DNA from: Elysia chlorotica
Taxonomy: Eukaryota; Mollusca; Gastropoda; Plakobranchidae
DNA: 64,000 bases
Reading direction: 5' to 3'
NCBI GenBank assembly: GCA_003991915.1
Contig: RQTK01000689.1
Location: 38,391-102,390 of the forward strand
Of this stretch, positions 36,360 through 49,435 are shown one piece after another. A program made the position numbers and the translations under genes. A model generated the notes under the pieces. The model did not search any database. It was given only the letters and a program-made list of their open reading frames with translations, and was not told the origin of the DNA. Each line of letters starts with the position of its first letter. Positions within the stretch are counted from its first letter, which is position 1.

Positions 36360-36912
36360 CTGACAGAATACAGACACTTTTGTCACTGACTTTTGTGCTA
36401 TTGCTATGAACACTGACACTAAGGATTTTAACCTTGTGGTTACAGACATTGTCGTTACTTACTCTATCAAAGACATAGAGTCTATGACTTTGAGGCCACT
36501 GGTACTATTGTCACTGACATTATGGTACCTGAAACTATTTTACTGACAATATTCTCATTTTCACTATGAACACTGACCCTATGTTTACCGACACTGAGAG
36601 TACTGGCATTAAGCACACTTAACCTATAGAACCTGAATCAGTCTTGATTAAATTACTGACTCTGATATTATGGTAACTACATGTATCACATAAGTCACTG
36701 GTACTATGATCACTGACACTGTGCACACTGACCCTTTAGTTGCGGACTCAATAGTCACTATCAATCATTCAAGTTCCTGACAATATAGTTATTGACACTA
36801 CGTTCACTGACACTATGGCTCCTGAAAAGATGGTCCATCACACTATGGTCAATGACACTATGGTTAATTTACTGACACTACATTCACTGACTCTATGCTC
36901 ATTGACACACAC
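36360..36912. repeat. Degenerate part of the 15-bp minisatellite
   Basis: Words such as CACTGACACTA, GTCACTGACATTATGG and CTGACACTATG recur irregularly. Spacing is often near 15 or 30 bp, with many substitutions and indels. It appears to be the older, decayed part of the array that resumes at 37985. Confidence 0.7.
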
Positions 36913-36929
36913 CGCTTTGAGTTGATATG

Positions 36930-37740
36930 TACTCCAAAGCTTAGTGTGAAAAATCGCATTGCATTGTTGACGATGGAGACACTTCGAGTAGATCTTAGCG
37001 TGGCGTGAGGAAAGAAATGCACCAGATAAACTGACTATATGTCATAAAATGCCTCAGTGCCAAAAATAGCATTTGGTCACGGAAAATTATTCCCAAAACC
37101 AAGGTAAAGAGTTAAGTTTGAAAGACAAAAAGTTATCTTTGATTAAAAGAATTACATATCAATGATTTAAGGTGCCCGGTTGTGTTTTGAGGAGTGCCTG
37201 CTTTTTGTAGTACATAACACTCTGGGAATAAAAACTACGCATAAAACATAAAGGTCTCAGCCTAAACATCTCTACCTATTGATTGTGATGCTTGTTGGTC
37301 TGACGCAAATCACACAATAACCTTACACTTGAGTTCTGCATGGGATTCCCTCAAAGTTTGGTAAGTTTTTTGTATGGCTATTCTTTATTCCGGTGTTAAA
37401 AATGACAGCACGTTCTTTTAAGAAAAAGTAATCTGTGATTATTTCATATCCTGCACGTTAACCACAAAATGTAAAAGGACATCAGTTAGGAATAGACTCT
37501 TAAACCTCCTGCATGTCAGCCAAGAGCTTTACCAACTGAGCTACTGAGTGTCCATTCTACAAGGAGACGATCATGACGCTCTAGATCGTGAATGTCAACT
37601 AAGGACAGGTTAAGTTTGTCATAATCACAATGCCATATGTCAATTTCTTATTAATCATAAAATATTGCTTTGTTTTTCCTATAAAACACTTCAGTTTTCT
37701 TATGCGTGTTTAAACCAATGACCTTGTTAGTTGACGGTTA
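36930..37740. repeat. Diverged third copy of the 28.9-30.0 kb module
   Basis: Colinear with 28890-30020. Shared words in order include 'gcattgcattgttgacg', 'tctcagcctaaacatctcta', 'ccttacacttgagttctgca', 'gggattccctcaaagtttgg', 'atcctgcacgtt' and 'aagagctttaccaactgagc'. Divergence is much greater than between the other two copies. It contains the tRNA-like module on the minus strand at 37480-37550, with a damaged B-box. Confidence 0.75.
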
Positions 37741-37984
37741 AAGCCCATGCAGCGCGCTGTACTTTTTGCGACATCTGTGTGCGAGTGAAAACCCCCACTC
37801 CCCACACACATACACACACATAATTATCTGGTGGCAGGCTTCCAGTAGAGTAAAAAAGCGACTTAATAATCTCGACTAGAAACGCGCAACATTCGTACCT
37901 AAAATATTCAGACGAGATTTTTATTTTTACTACCGTTCCTGTTTATTTTCTGTTTGACCTAATCGTCGCTTTACATTAACTTCT

Positions 37985-38830
37985 GCTATGATCAATGGCA
38001 GTATGATTAAATTACTGACACTAAATTCACTAACTCGATGATCACTGACACTATAGTTACAGAAAGTAAATTCACTGACACTATGATCACATGCACTACC
38101 ACGGTCACTAACACTATATTATTGACACTCTGGTCACTGGCACTACGGTCACTGACACTACGGTCACTGACACTATGGTCACTGACATTAGGATCACCGA
38201 CAATACGATCACTGACACTATGGTTACTGACACTATGGTCACTGACACTATGGTCACCGACACTATGGTTACTGACACTATGGTCACCGACACTATGGTC
38301 ACTGACACTATGATCACTGACAATATGGTCACCGACACTATGGTCACTGACACTATGGTTACTGACACTATGGTTACTGACACTATGGTCACCGACACTA
38401 TGGTCACCGACACTATGGTCACTGACACTATGGTCACCGACACTATGGTTACTGACACTATGGTCACCGACACTATGGTCACCGACACTATGGTTACTGA
38501 CACTATGGTCACGGACACTGTGGTCACTGACACTATGGTTACTGACACTATGGTCATTGACACTATGGTCACGGACACTGTGATCACTGACACTATGGTC
38601 ACTGACACTATGGTTACTGACACTATGGTCACGGACACTGTGGTCACTGACACTATGGTTACTGACACTGTGATCATCGACACTACAGTCACTGACACTA
38701 TGGTTACTGACACTATGGTCATTGACACTGTGATCATTGACACTGTGATCACTGACACTATGGTCACTGACATTATGATCACCAAACTATGATCACTGAC
38801 ACTATGGTCACTGATACTATGGTTACTGAC
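37985..38830. repeat. 15-bp minisatellite (ACTGACACTATGGTC)n
   Basis: About 55 units, most regular from 38120 to 38800. Variants alternate between GGTCACTGAC, GGTTACTGAC and GGTCACCGAC. Because 15 is divisible by three and no unit contains a stop, frames are open for about 200 codons on both strands (Val-Thr-Asp-Thr-Met and Val-Ser-Val-Thr-Ile); I treat these as artefacts. Confidence 0.95.
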
Positions 38831-39590
38831 ACCACTTACGTTATGTATATGTTTTAAAATTGCTCTAAAATCTTGGCAGAGTTGTAGAACTCACTTCTTT
38901 CCCAGTTAGGATTTTCAAACTACATCGATAGCTCCTCGTCTAAAACAGAAACCATTGTTTGACCATTTGCTTCAACAGAGGCATTTCATTGTTAAGGGAA
39001 AGAAAACCATTTTCCCACCAAATGTAAAGAGTATAATAGAACGCAATACGCAGGTGCAAAATCGATCCGTTTGTTTACATGATTGTTATGTCGTTAATTG
39101 ACCCGTCCATGGGGAAAAATATTTTGTTGTATAGAGATAGAGTTAAATGCTGGGCTTCTGTTCGGTCTGCAAAGACGAACGTGTTGGACTATTCGCCTGG
39201 TCACGTTGAATAACTTTCCTTGTTCACTTAGAAGATGACAGAATTATTTGATAATTTATTGCCTTGTTTTAATAAGCTTAATCAACTCAGAACGACAATG
39301 GTTTAGAAGAAATTAATAATAAAAAAAATCTTTCCCTTAACAAAATACATGTGATGAATTTTCCACGTTTGTTTTTCCAATACATGTACTTACAGCGATC
39401 AGAAGATCTTATAAAAAGTAATGATTAAAGTTAAAAATATACCGATCGAGGTTAGGTGAAAATCATACTGGATTACACAATTTGTAAAAAGAAAACACAA
39501 AGAGTGAAAACAAAGTGAAAAATATCGAACAAAATCATTTTATTAGGAAACATTGACGTATTCTGTATGATTTAGAACCTATTATTTTGC
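38831..39590. other. Non-coding, nothing recognised
   Basis: AT-rich unique sequence without a supported ORF, splice-flanked exon or repeat. Confidence 0.5.
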
Positions 39591-39609
39591 AGGTCTGTCT
39601 TATTTTCAC

Positions 39610-40445
<836 letters not shown>

Positions 40446-40711
40446 CCGAACTAAATCTTCCATGTATGTCGGGAAAAGAGTAAATTGACATAGTTGCAAC
40501 TGTGTATGAAATTTTATGCCATTTCCTGTTTTTTACATACTTGGTCTATCTGCATAATATATCTATTGATAACATTATGTCTACGTTGGAATTAAAAATG
40601 AATATGTCTTTCTTCTACCCTGTTCCACCCGGCACTAATCTTTCCTTTTTGAGTCTCTGCAACTCTATGGTATTATTTAAAAAACTGTTTTATAAGCCAA
40701 CATGACTCTTA

Positions 40712-40810
40712 GGGTCGTAAGTAAGCTTACGATTCGTCTTAGGTTATGCAAAATATTGAGCCATATGACGAGGTCTAAGTTACCACGGCGTTGTAATTAC
40801 TAACTTAGAG
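40712..40810. mobile_element. Foldback (MITE-like) element
   Basis: Starts GGGTCGTAAGTAAGCTTACG and ends in a diverged inverted arm (ACGAGGTCTAAGTTACCACG then AATTACTAACTTAG). It has the same size and word order as 5081-5176 and 52320-52416. Confidence 0.5.
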
Positions 40811-42655
40811 GTCTCCAGCAAAGGTGTCGTGGCGACATAAAGTACGGAAGTCAACAACAGCAGCAACGACAAAGCGTGAAGAAAAAAAGCGAAAAAAATG
40901 TTTTTCTCTTGTATGATCTGTTAATATACTTGCCTTGTGGGTTAAAAAGAAATTAATTTCTTTTTAAATATCGCAACTCAACTTAAAAAAAAAAAAGAAA
41001 AAAAAGTGGCACAATTCTTTATAATTCCTATGCGAGAAGAAAAAAGAACTCAAAACTATTCTTATGACATGGGGAAAGTAGAACAGTAACTTTTTCTAAA
41101 AATTAATGATCATATTTTTAATGCGTCCAACCTTTATTTCTTCTAATTTTCGACTCTTTGAAAAATAGGTTTAATTAATAATTACTGTAATCTAAAGAAA
41201 GGCTACGCTTCCAAAAATAGAAGGCCACGTTACTGAATTAAAAGTGGAAAAAAAATGCGCACCAAGAAAAAAAAATGAATTATCACTTCTTTAGCATTAC
41301 TTACTTACTTACTTACTAAAATAATACAAAATAATACTAGAGGGCATTTTTCAGCCCACACAATCAGCCTACACTGCAAGTATGTAAACTGTGCTATCTT
41401 TGGCGCACTATGCCTATTTTGGTATATTTTTTTTAAAATTCACAAAAGATCGAAGGCTTCCGTTGTTATTTCGAAATGACAGGTGCGCAACGCGATGCGA
41501 GGAATGGTCTTCAAAAACATTGCCCACCTGACTCAATTAAAAACAATAATAATTATTTCGTTGACTTTGCCTATTTACTGCAGAAGCCTAGCTAACGTGT
41601 CCACTAACTTGTCCCAAGTATTTAAAAAGATGGAAGCCTTGCTTGTCCTAAACATCCATAGTTATATTTAACTATTTTATAGTCCAATATACTTGATCTA
41701 TTTTTGAAACTTTGATTAAAACCAAACTAGACCTTTTGGTATACCGGTATTTATTTCTATTTTCAGATGCCAAGATCTGACCCTAAAAAAATATAGTTCG
41801 CGTATATTTACACTTTTGTCCTGAGAAGTTGAAACAGTGGAAGTGCTCTGAGAGCGAAAGATAAATCACCTTTCGTTAATTTAATTCCTTTTGAGTTCTA
41901 CTTCAACTATACAATACTATTATTGTCTTAAACCCGTTCAACAGGTCCATAAAATTCGTACGACAAAGTGTTTCTTTGATTCAACAAGTTCAAGCACAAT
42001 AAAATATGATTTTTTAAAGCGTCCAAATTTTAACGCATACACTGCCCCGATTTGTTAGAAATCTTGGTTGTAAAACCAGTAGATAAAATTAAACGTACTT
42101 TAAGAAATTCAATGGTATTTAAAGGCAACGAACGGTGTACAATGTGGGTCTTTTTTATCAAATAAAAAACGTCCAAAAAAATTATGGCAATTAAACAAAA
42201 CATTACACATAGTTTTTTCAGCATGAAAAAGTTGGTGTATCTTTTCCTGCAGATATTCTATAGTAATCCTTTCAGCTGGACGTGAGGGTGAAGGGGTGAG
42301 ATTAAAATTTGGTTTTTCTCACGCCAAAGGTGAGAATTATCATAGTAAATTATACACACCCTGGGGGTAAGAAAAATTCAGCCATTTTGCACAGAAAAAA
42401 AGCAAAGCCCGACGTTCAAAATAATAGAAAGGAAGTTGAAAAAATTATTTACTGTTTGATCGGTAGGCTCTCATTCACTAACTAGAACTAAAGTTCTGAG
42501 CAGTTAATACCGGCTTAAGATACTTTTCGGACCAGATTTCGAGCTGGTAATACCAGCTACAGTTACTGAACAATAATGTTAAATGTAAAAATATTTGCTG
42601 CCTTCTACTGGATTGAGCGTATTATAATTTTAAGGAATAATTTAATAATATTACT
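40811..42655. other. Non-coding AT-rich stretch
   Basis: Only short open frames. A weak exon-like piece near 41582-41671 (after 'ctatttactgcag') has no donor. A short ACTT repeat lies at 41300-41320. Nothing else is recognised. Confidence 0.45.
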
Positions 42656-42659
42656 GACC

Positions 42660-42775
42660 AGGCTGTTGGTCAACTATAAAATTCTCTCTCCGTATCAGTA
42701 AGTCGTCTGCGCTTCATGTGCTAAATTTTGTTCAGAAGTTAATATTGGGACCCGTGCGCGATATGAATTAGGTGC
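42660..42775 (+). mobile_element. SINE core/tail fragment
   Basis: Diverged core ending TTCAGAAGTTAATATTGGGACCCGTGCGCGATATGAATTAGGTGCTGAT, matching the tail of the 33640 copy. The head is absent. Confidence 0.55.
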
Positions 42776-43005
42776 TGATAATGTTGGGAGACGGAGCACG
42801 GCAAATGTACTTTAAAATTAATGTTCTAGGAAGCTTTAATCAAATGAATGAATTTAAAGTTCGCATGTCAAGTCGCTCGGTAGGTTATTTTCGCGACGAA
42901 ATGTGGAATAGCTTCCTGGTCAATATCTATGCATATCAGACCAAAGACATAGGTGTGACAAACACTAACAAACTGTCTTTGGTGACTGTAGGTATCAGGG
43001 ACTAA
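42772..43005 (+). other. Unassigned open frame, 77 codons
   Basis: The frame includes MNEFKVRMSSRSVGYFRDEM and is not low-complexity, but it starts at a non-ATG TTG, overlaps an equally open minus-strand frame (42868 to about 43100) and abuts a SINE tail. It could be a transposon remnant or chance. No domain is recognised. Confidence 0.15.
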
Positions 43006-43126
43006 GTCATTGACGGCACGACTTTCATTTGGCTCACCTCGCATCCTAGATAGTATTGCTGATATAGGGTGTGAGCATTTAATCCCAGTAAAAACAGTAG
43101 TGACGATAAGTGTTGATTTAAGACGA

Positions 43127-43337
<211 letters not shown>

Positions 43338-44488
43338 AGTATTTGTTAAATTTTACTTGATATTTGATATTTTTACTTTTGCTTTTGTAATACAGGATAC
43401 AATAAATATATACTTTTCCCATTTTTTGCTCCCCAAAACAATGATCAGAGCAGAAGCAACTTTACAGTTACCGCAGTGACAAGGCCTTCAATTTGCTATC
43501 CGAGTGTATAGACGGTGATATCAGGACGATGGCCGCGCCTTGTACCAGCATAGATGTCTATTTGACTGAGCATATCGACAGTGAATGAAACATCGGTGCC
43601 TCAAATTTTAGTCATTTACTCCCACATCCTGATACATCGCCATGACTACCTGTCAAGAAGGTATAGTTGTTTAATGCTACGTTCTTTCAATTTCACAATC
43701 ATGCCAACATATCATCACATAATTTATTATGTTTGTAAATTAACTTTTTATGTTTTTGATTTGTTTTGCTAATTGTTTATTGTTGTTGTTTTGCTCAGCG
43801 TGCGGTTGGGGGTCATTGACTTGTTTTTAAGTTGAAAAATATTTTCTTATCATAACACTCTTATTTATATTAAAGAGGAAAGATAAAAAGTGTATTATAA
43901 GTCAAAGAAGTGGATAAAAAGTTGAAAGTAGAATAAAAGGAAAATAGATATTGTTATAAAAGAGGTGCAATGTGAACGGGAAAGATCAAGGATCTGATAC
44001 AAGGAGAGTGAAGTCCAGAAAGAGAGAGAAAAGAAACTTAGTGAAGGGAAAATTTAAAAGGATGATTACTAGTGGAACATGTGGAAGAAGAAAAACAAAG
44101 GGTGTGGTAAAGAACATTTTCAGAAGCAAAATACTTAACTACGTCTAAAGGTTTTTTAGCTAAAAATCTGTAAAGAAAGTAAAATTATAACAAATTAAAA
44201 TTGCATGATGTATATTTTGAGTTTTATAAATTAGCATTCGATTCCCCTTCCTTCTCATCTTAGTTTTGCTATTCAGTATGAAATAACACTTTGTTATTTG
44301 TCATTCTTTTTGCCTGCACCAAATATGTTATTTTTATGTCCTCTTTTCTCCACAATATGACCTTTAATGTAATCATGTTTTCCAATAAGCCATTATGATT
44401 TTGATGTCCTAGATCCTAAGCATTTTGCTTTTGTCTTTTTATGGGTTTTTTTTACACTTATGTTATAAATTGATTCTATGATCCACAG

Positions 44489-44522
44489 ACGAAGGATCGT
44501 GTTCGATGGAGTCGGAAGACGA
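44489..44522 (+). CDS. Membrane protein: 34-nt acidic micro-exon
   Basis: The acceptor tctatgatccaCAG ends at 44488; the donor GACGA|GTGAGT follows 44522. It enters needing one carried base and leaves two bases (GA) that complete a Glu codon with the first base of 48806. It reads EGSCSMESED, an acidic extracellular stalk just before the membrane. The exon is very short but both splice sites are good and its phase fits the next exon exactly. The upstream exon is not certain; the gene is partial in this model. Confidence 0.55.
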
Positions 44523-44684
44523 GTGAGTTCACTTTTCTCTTTTTTTTTTCTCTTTTTGTTTCTTAACTAACCTTACTCAATTCATCTTGCTCCAAATACC
44601 TGCACTAGGATTTGAAATAATGTTGTCTATAACCAACCCTGGTGTTGAAAATGTCTGTCTACACCCCCCTCTTTCTCTCGCTCG

Positions 44685-44742
<58 letters not shown>

Positions 44743-46172
44743 TCACGATGTTTATAATTATGAGCTTTCGCATCGAGCGATATTCCACTGTAATGTTGCA
44801 CTCAGCAGTCCCCAGTGAAAGCTGATAAAGACCTGAGGCAGTCTTTCATAGACAGATCATTAGAGTAAGCATTGCATGATACGATAGAAATCGATATAAT
44901 TAATTTGTACATCATCACAGCTTTACACTAACCTGTATTTCAAATAGTTCCGTTACTTGGTATGGTTTCTTTTCATTTTGTTTTGCCTATAAACAGTATT
45001 TTGTGCGTGCATTACAATACGAATTGATTGAAGGAGGGACGGGGTGGGACGAGTGCAACGCAACGTTTCCATGATGGTTTTAAAAAAAGTGGGGATTCAT
45101 CTAAAAATCCACATGCTACATGGAAATGTTTATGAATAGCACATTAATCACATTTCCCCCACCCCCATCCCCATCCCCAAAAGAAAAAAGGTGAATGAGC
45201 CAATTCCTTAACATTTCAACAAGATTAAGACAATGTTAAGGTTGAGGAAAAAGGAAAATTGTTTATTGCTAGTAATCAAGCTTTAATAAAAGAGTATTGT
45301 TGTGATCACTTTCTTCGCCTGTATATTATGGGCACAAAAAGAAGACATCTTCATAACTTTGAAAAAAATCCGGATGCCATTATTATTGTACTCTGTACCC
45401 CAATACACTTACAAACCAATAAATGTTCAAAACCTTGAAACCGCCTAACTACATCATGGTTGTTATTTTAAGAAAAGCCGTATATAAATAATTCACTTTT
45501 AAATCAGTCAGCAACTCTATGACTGCTGGTCAGTAGGACTGGTTTACACATGATCGCCAAACAAGTATACCAGAGTTATCTCCATTTAGTGAAATAAACA
45601 GTACATATTAAGCATTATGCATATATAAACATTTTATTTTGAATATCCAGACTTTACTTTGATTGTCTCGCAACTTTACTTAGTCAAACAACCATCAAAA
45701 TCATTATGAAATAATGATAGAGCTAGCTTTGAAACGTGCCACACTGCACTCCGATTGACCTGTACCTCAGTTTGCTGACTAAGCAATCATCTTGTGGAGA
45801 AGATCCCCCACGATCAATCACTGACCTAACGGAACAAAGCCTCTGACCTCTGCCGCCCCGCTTGACCCTTAAACAAAGCGTACCCCAGGCTCCTCCTTCA
45901 CAATACGTGCAATCCTACAGATTATATCAATACATGTATACCTCTCTCTCTTCCGTCGCATCGCTTTGTCTGTCGGCCTGTCTGTCTGTTTGTCTGTCTG
46001 TTTGTCTGCCTGTCTGTCTTTCTGTCTGTTTCTCTGTCTGTCTGTCTGTCTGTTTGTCTGTGTGTCTTTCTTTCTGTAAGTTTGCCAGTATATCTGTTAG
46101 TCAGTCAGTCTGTTTTCTGTGTGTCTGTCTGTTTGTGTCTGCCTCAGAAACATTCTCTCTTCTCTTTCCCTG

Positions 46173-46272
<100 letters not shown>

Positions 46273-46451
46273 TATATCCAACTATCGCTCCATCTATTTA
46301 TTTTCGTTAATCTCTCCTTTCTATTTCCTTTTACCCCACTTTTCTCTCCACCTATCCCTCTCACTTTTATCTTGACTCCATCACTTTTTCATAATTGAGT
46401 GAATTATCTCTCCTACCATCTCCCCTCTCTCTCCTCTCTCTCTCTCTCTCT

Positions 46452-46491
<40 letters not shown>

Positions 46492-46639
46492 GTGTGTGTA
46501 CCGGACAGACACACTCCACTGCTCCCACCATTCATCCCTTTGTCGATACAAAAGATCTGCCCCGGACGTAAGGTTGCTCGGCAGTAAAACAAAAGTCCCC
46601 TAGCTTAGACCAAAGCCGTAACATTCAGACAGGCGTGGG

Positions 46640-46905
46640 CCAGGCTGTCCAGGTGGCTCAAGTGGTAGAGCTTTTGACGTCGATTATGGAGGTCCTCGGC
46701 TCGATTCCAAGATCGGGAAAACTCAACAATTTTCTCGGATTTCGTTGGGTCGGTGTCCGTTTAATGTGCCCGCCTGAGACAGACACAAGCAGTCTTGGTA
46801 TATCCGCGCTGTCTTTGTGTGGTAGCACGTAAAACAGAAATCTTGAGACCCAACGCACAAAAGGATCCTCTTTGGCAATTTAGGAGTCGTTAAATTAGGA
46901 GAGCG
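46640..46905 (+). mobile_element. tRNA-derived SINE, near full length
   Basis: Head GTGGCTCAAGTGGTAGAGC (good A-box), B-box CTCGGCTCGATTCCAAG, then TGGGTCGGTGTCCGTTTAAT, CGCCTGAGACAGACACAAG, GTGGTAGCACGTAAAAC and a TTGAGACCCAACGCACAAAAGG tail. Inserted in the membrane-protein intron on the sense strand. Confidence 0.85.
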
Positions 46906-47059
46906 TTTCTTTGCTACAAAGAAAGAGAAGCGGCGTGTGACAGGTATAGGGAGTGTCCCGAACTACGCTTGACCGCTGTCCGGGCAAGGCTCAAGACTTG
47001 GACTCTCTGGCTTGCGCAATGACCTACAGTAGTCAGATCATAAACCCGGTGAAACAGGG

Positions 47060-47250
47060 AGAAAAGTGGCGCAACGGTTAACCCCGCGGCTTCTTTGCGA
47101 TAGATTGCAGGTTTGATCCCCTATTGGGCCACTGTGTCCCCCTACAGGTTGGATAATTGTCAGTATAATGTGTATCCCGCCCTAGGGCTCTGTCCCCGTA
47201 TAGGTTCCTCTTTAGGAATCAAAAAGACATTAAACTAGGTGAGAGATTCG
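47060..47250 (+). mobile_element. Second SINE type with tRNA-like head
   Basis: Head AGTGGCGCAACGGTTAACCC and B-box-like GCAGGTTTGATCCCC, followed by a different body (ACAGGTTGGATAATTGTCAG, GTATCCCGCCCTAGGGCTC, CATTAAACTAGG). It shares the head logic but not the GTCGGTGTCAG core, so it is probably another subfamily. Confidence 0.6.
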
Positions 47251-47661
47251 CTTTCTCTGACTAAAGTTTAAATCCAGTACTATTGCAAGCTGCATATTTT
47301 TTCTCTTTTGCACACATAATGCACTGCACTTTTGAAAATTCATACTTGCTCTCCAATAATTATTGCTAGTTAATGTAACAAATAAAATCATTTGATTACT
47401 GTTAGTCTGTGGGGAGAAGTGGAGACAATTTAGTTCTTTGTGCTAACAGGCATTTTTTAAAATCTTCGTCAGAAACTATCTTTTGATCTGAAATAGTTTT
47501 GAGAGGTATAGTGTATTTCGATGTTGGGAAGACAGAGAGAATACAACAGAAAAAAGCACACTGGTCTGCATTAGCTCCCCTGACGGTGACACTCGAGCAT
47601 AGTTGAAAAGATAGATAGGAATGAAAAGAAAAAAAGGAGGAAAAAAAAGGGGGGGGGGAAG

Positions 47662-47710
<49 letters not shown>

Positions 47711-48330
47711 GAGAGAGAGGGAGAGAGAGAACGAGAGAGAGGGAGAAGAGATAGAGAGAGAAACAGACAAACAAACAGACAGAAACAGAGACAGACAGAC
47801 AGACTGACAGACAGACTGACAGAGACAGAGACGGGGAAAGGAATAGAAGAGAGAGAAAATCGTTAGATAATTCGCATTGGAGAAAAAAAGACCAAATAAA
47901 TAGACAAGCAAACAGACTGGCAAATCAGCAGTTGCTGATACGATCATGTCCATGATTACTTTATTAGAAAATATCTACATTAATGTCAAAGTGAATGGCA
48001 CCAACACCAAAAGCACGGGTCCTTATCAATAACGCAGTCATAAACACAAGACCATAACGCGGTCAAGAGGATCCACCTTAACTAAAAGTGAAGAAGCAAT
48101 GAACATTGACTTTGATCAAAGGCTCGACTGATCCTGTCCAATAATTATTATTGTCTCTGATCTAAACAATGATCTTCAACTTAATTGAAAGTATAAAATT
48201 AATGATCAATAATTAGCTATCGACTTTCATGTAGTGATAACTTAATAATGCATTGACTCTGTTTATAATTAAAGATTTGCGTGTTACTTCTGGATCCCCC
48301 CATCCCTTCCCATTGATCTCTAATCTTGTA

Positions 48331-48538
48331 CCGCCAGTGACCAACCTGCTAAATACCTCTAATCTTAACCCCCCAGTGACTTGTAAATACCTCTAATCTT
48401 AACCCCCCAGTGACCTGTAAATACCTCTAATCTTTCACCAAAAGTGATCTGCTAAAATACCTCTAATCTTTCACCCCAGTGACCTGTAAATACCTCTAAT
48501 CTTTCACCCCAGTGACCTGTAAATACCTCTAATATTAG
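48331..48538. repeat. 33-bp intronic minisatellite
   Basis: Six units of CAGTGACCTGTAAATACCTC followed by TAATCTTTCACCC. Single flanking words (TGCATTG..TAAAGATTTG..GTGTTAC) occur both before (about 48248) and after (about 48543), so the array sits in a larger duplication. Degenerate units continue to the splice acceptor at 48805. Confidence 0.85.
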
Positions 48539-48805
48539 TTGTGCATTGCCTTTGATTATAATAAAGATTTGAGTGTTACCTCTGACTCTCCCCCCTCCCC
48601 CCCCCCTCCACTTCTCTGCAGAGTTGAGGGTTCCCCCCTAACCCCCCCCCCCCCCTTTCCAGTGATCTGCCAGCTACCTCTTACCTTTATAATCACAGTC
48701 ACCTTCTAGTTACCTATGACCTTCCACTCCCGATGACCTGCGAGCTGCATCTGACCTTTCGACCCCAGTGACCTTTTACTTACCTTTGAACTTTTCACCC
48801 TCCAG

Positions 48806-48901
48806 GTCGGACAGCGCAGAGGAAGGGAGGTGGCTTGGTGTTGGTATCGGTCTCTTCCTCCTGCTCATCTTCGTGGCTTGGTTCTTCAGGACTCTCTCCA
48901 G
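48806..48901 (+). CDS. Membrane protein: transmembrane exon
   Basis: A 96-nt exon between acceptor cttttcaccctcCAG and donor TCCAG|GTAATA. It encodes SDSAEEGRW, then a hydrophobic run LGVGIGLFLLLIFVAWFF (18-19 residues, enough to span a membrane), then RTLS. Acidic residues precede and basic residues follow the helix, so type I topology (tail in the cytoplasm) is expected by the positive-inside rule. It joins the micro-exon and the next exon in phase (two bases in, two out). Confidence 0.8.
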
Positions 48902-49280
48902 GTAATATTGAACAGCCAGCCTAACCAGCCACCAGAGTATACACATGTATTCAATAAAATGTAGGAAAAAGTGTAAAAAATATGTTTTTGTACGTAAGGT
49001 TGACAACTGGGAACTAATATTACTGAACCGATTTACCATGCAATGAAATGCCTGAATGCATCTAGTCTAGACAGTGTGTAATTATTGTGTGTATGGAAAA
49101 ATAATCTTTGTCCCAGTTTATCAGTTTATCCTAGTATGCTACAGCCATGATAGTCGATTGATATAATAGTTTAGAGTAGCCTATGTTCTAAAGGAGATGT
49201 CCCACAACCACATCCTTTAATGTGCTTGTAGTATTTCGAATCGATCACTAATGTCTTTACTGGGCTATCCTTCCTCACAG

Positions 49281-49435
49281 CCGGCAGCGGCGACTTCAGC
49301 TGATCTCCAAGTTCCACCACTGCTGCAAAGGGAAACACCCAGAAAATGGCGACATCAGACGCCCTGATGGCACTAACCCAGTTGAGTTCTCACCCACGAG
49401 ACGCAGCATACCTGTCAGACCTCACACCCTCAGAG
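49281..49435 (+). CDS. Membrane protein: cytoplasmic exon 1 (stop-transfer, CC)
   Basis: A 155-nt exon between acceptor atccttcctcaCAG and donor AGAG|GTACGC. It starts SRQRRLQLISKFHHCCKGKH: a strongly basic membrane-proximal segment with adjacent Cys that could be palmitoylated (inference). It continues with a Pro/Arg-rich, probably disordered stretch (EFSPTRRSIPVRPHTLR). No kinase, phosphatase, death or TIR domain is visible. Confidence 0.8.

Noticed and set aside
38114-38792. 200-residue Val-Thr-Asp-Thr-Met repeat protein (+) or Val-Ser-Val-Thr-Ile repeat protein (-)
   Set aside because: It is a 15-bp minisatellite; the unit length is divisible by three, so both strands stay open. There is no signal peptide, flanking exon or non-repeat coding end.
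37985-38830. CRISPR-like array
   Set aside because: Units are contiguous with no unique spacers, and this is a eukaryotic locus.
46635-46858. Overlapping frames of 65 and 66 codons on opposite strands
   Set aside because: They are translations of the SINE at 46640-46905; homologous frames occur in the SINEs at 33646 and 51252.
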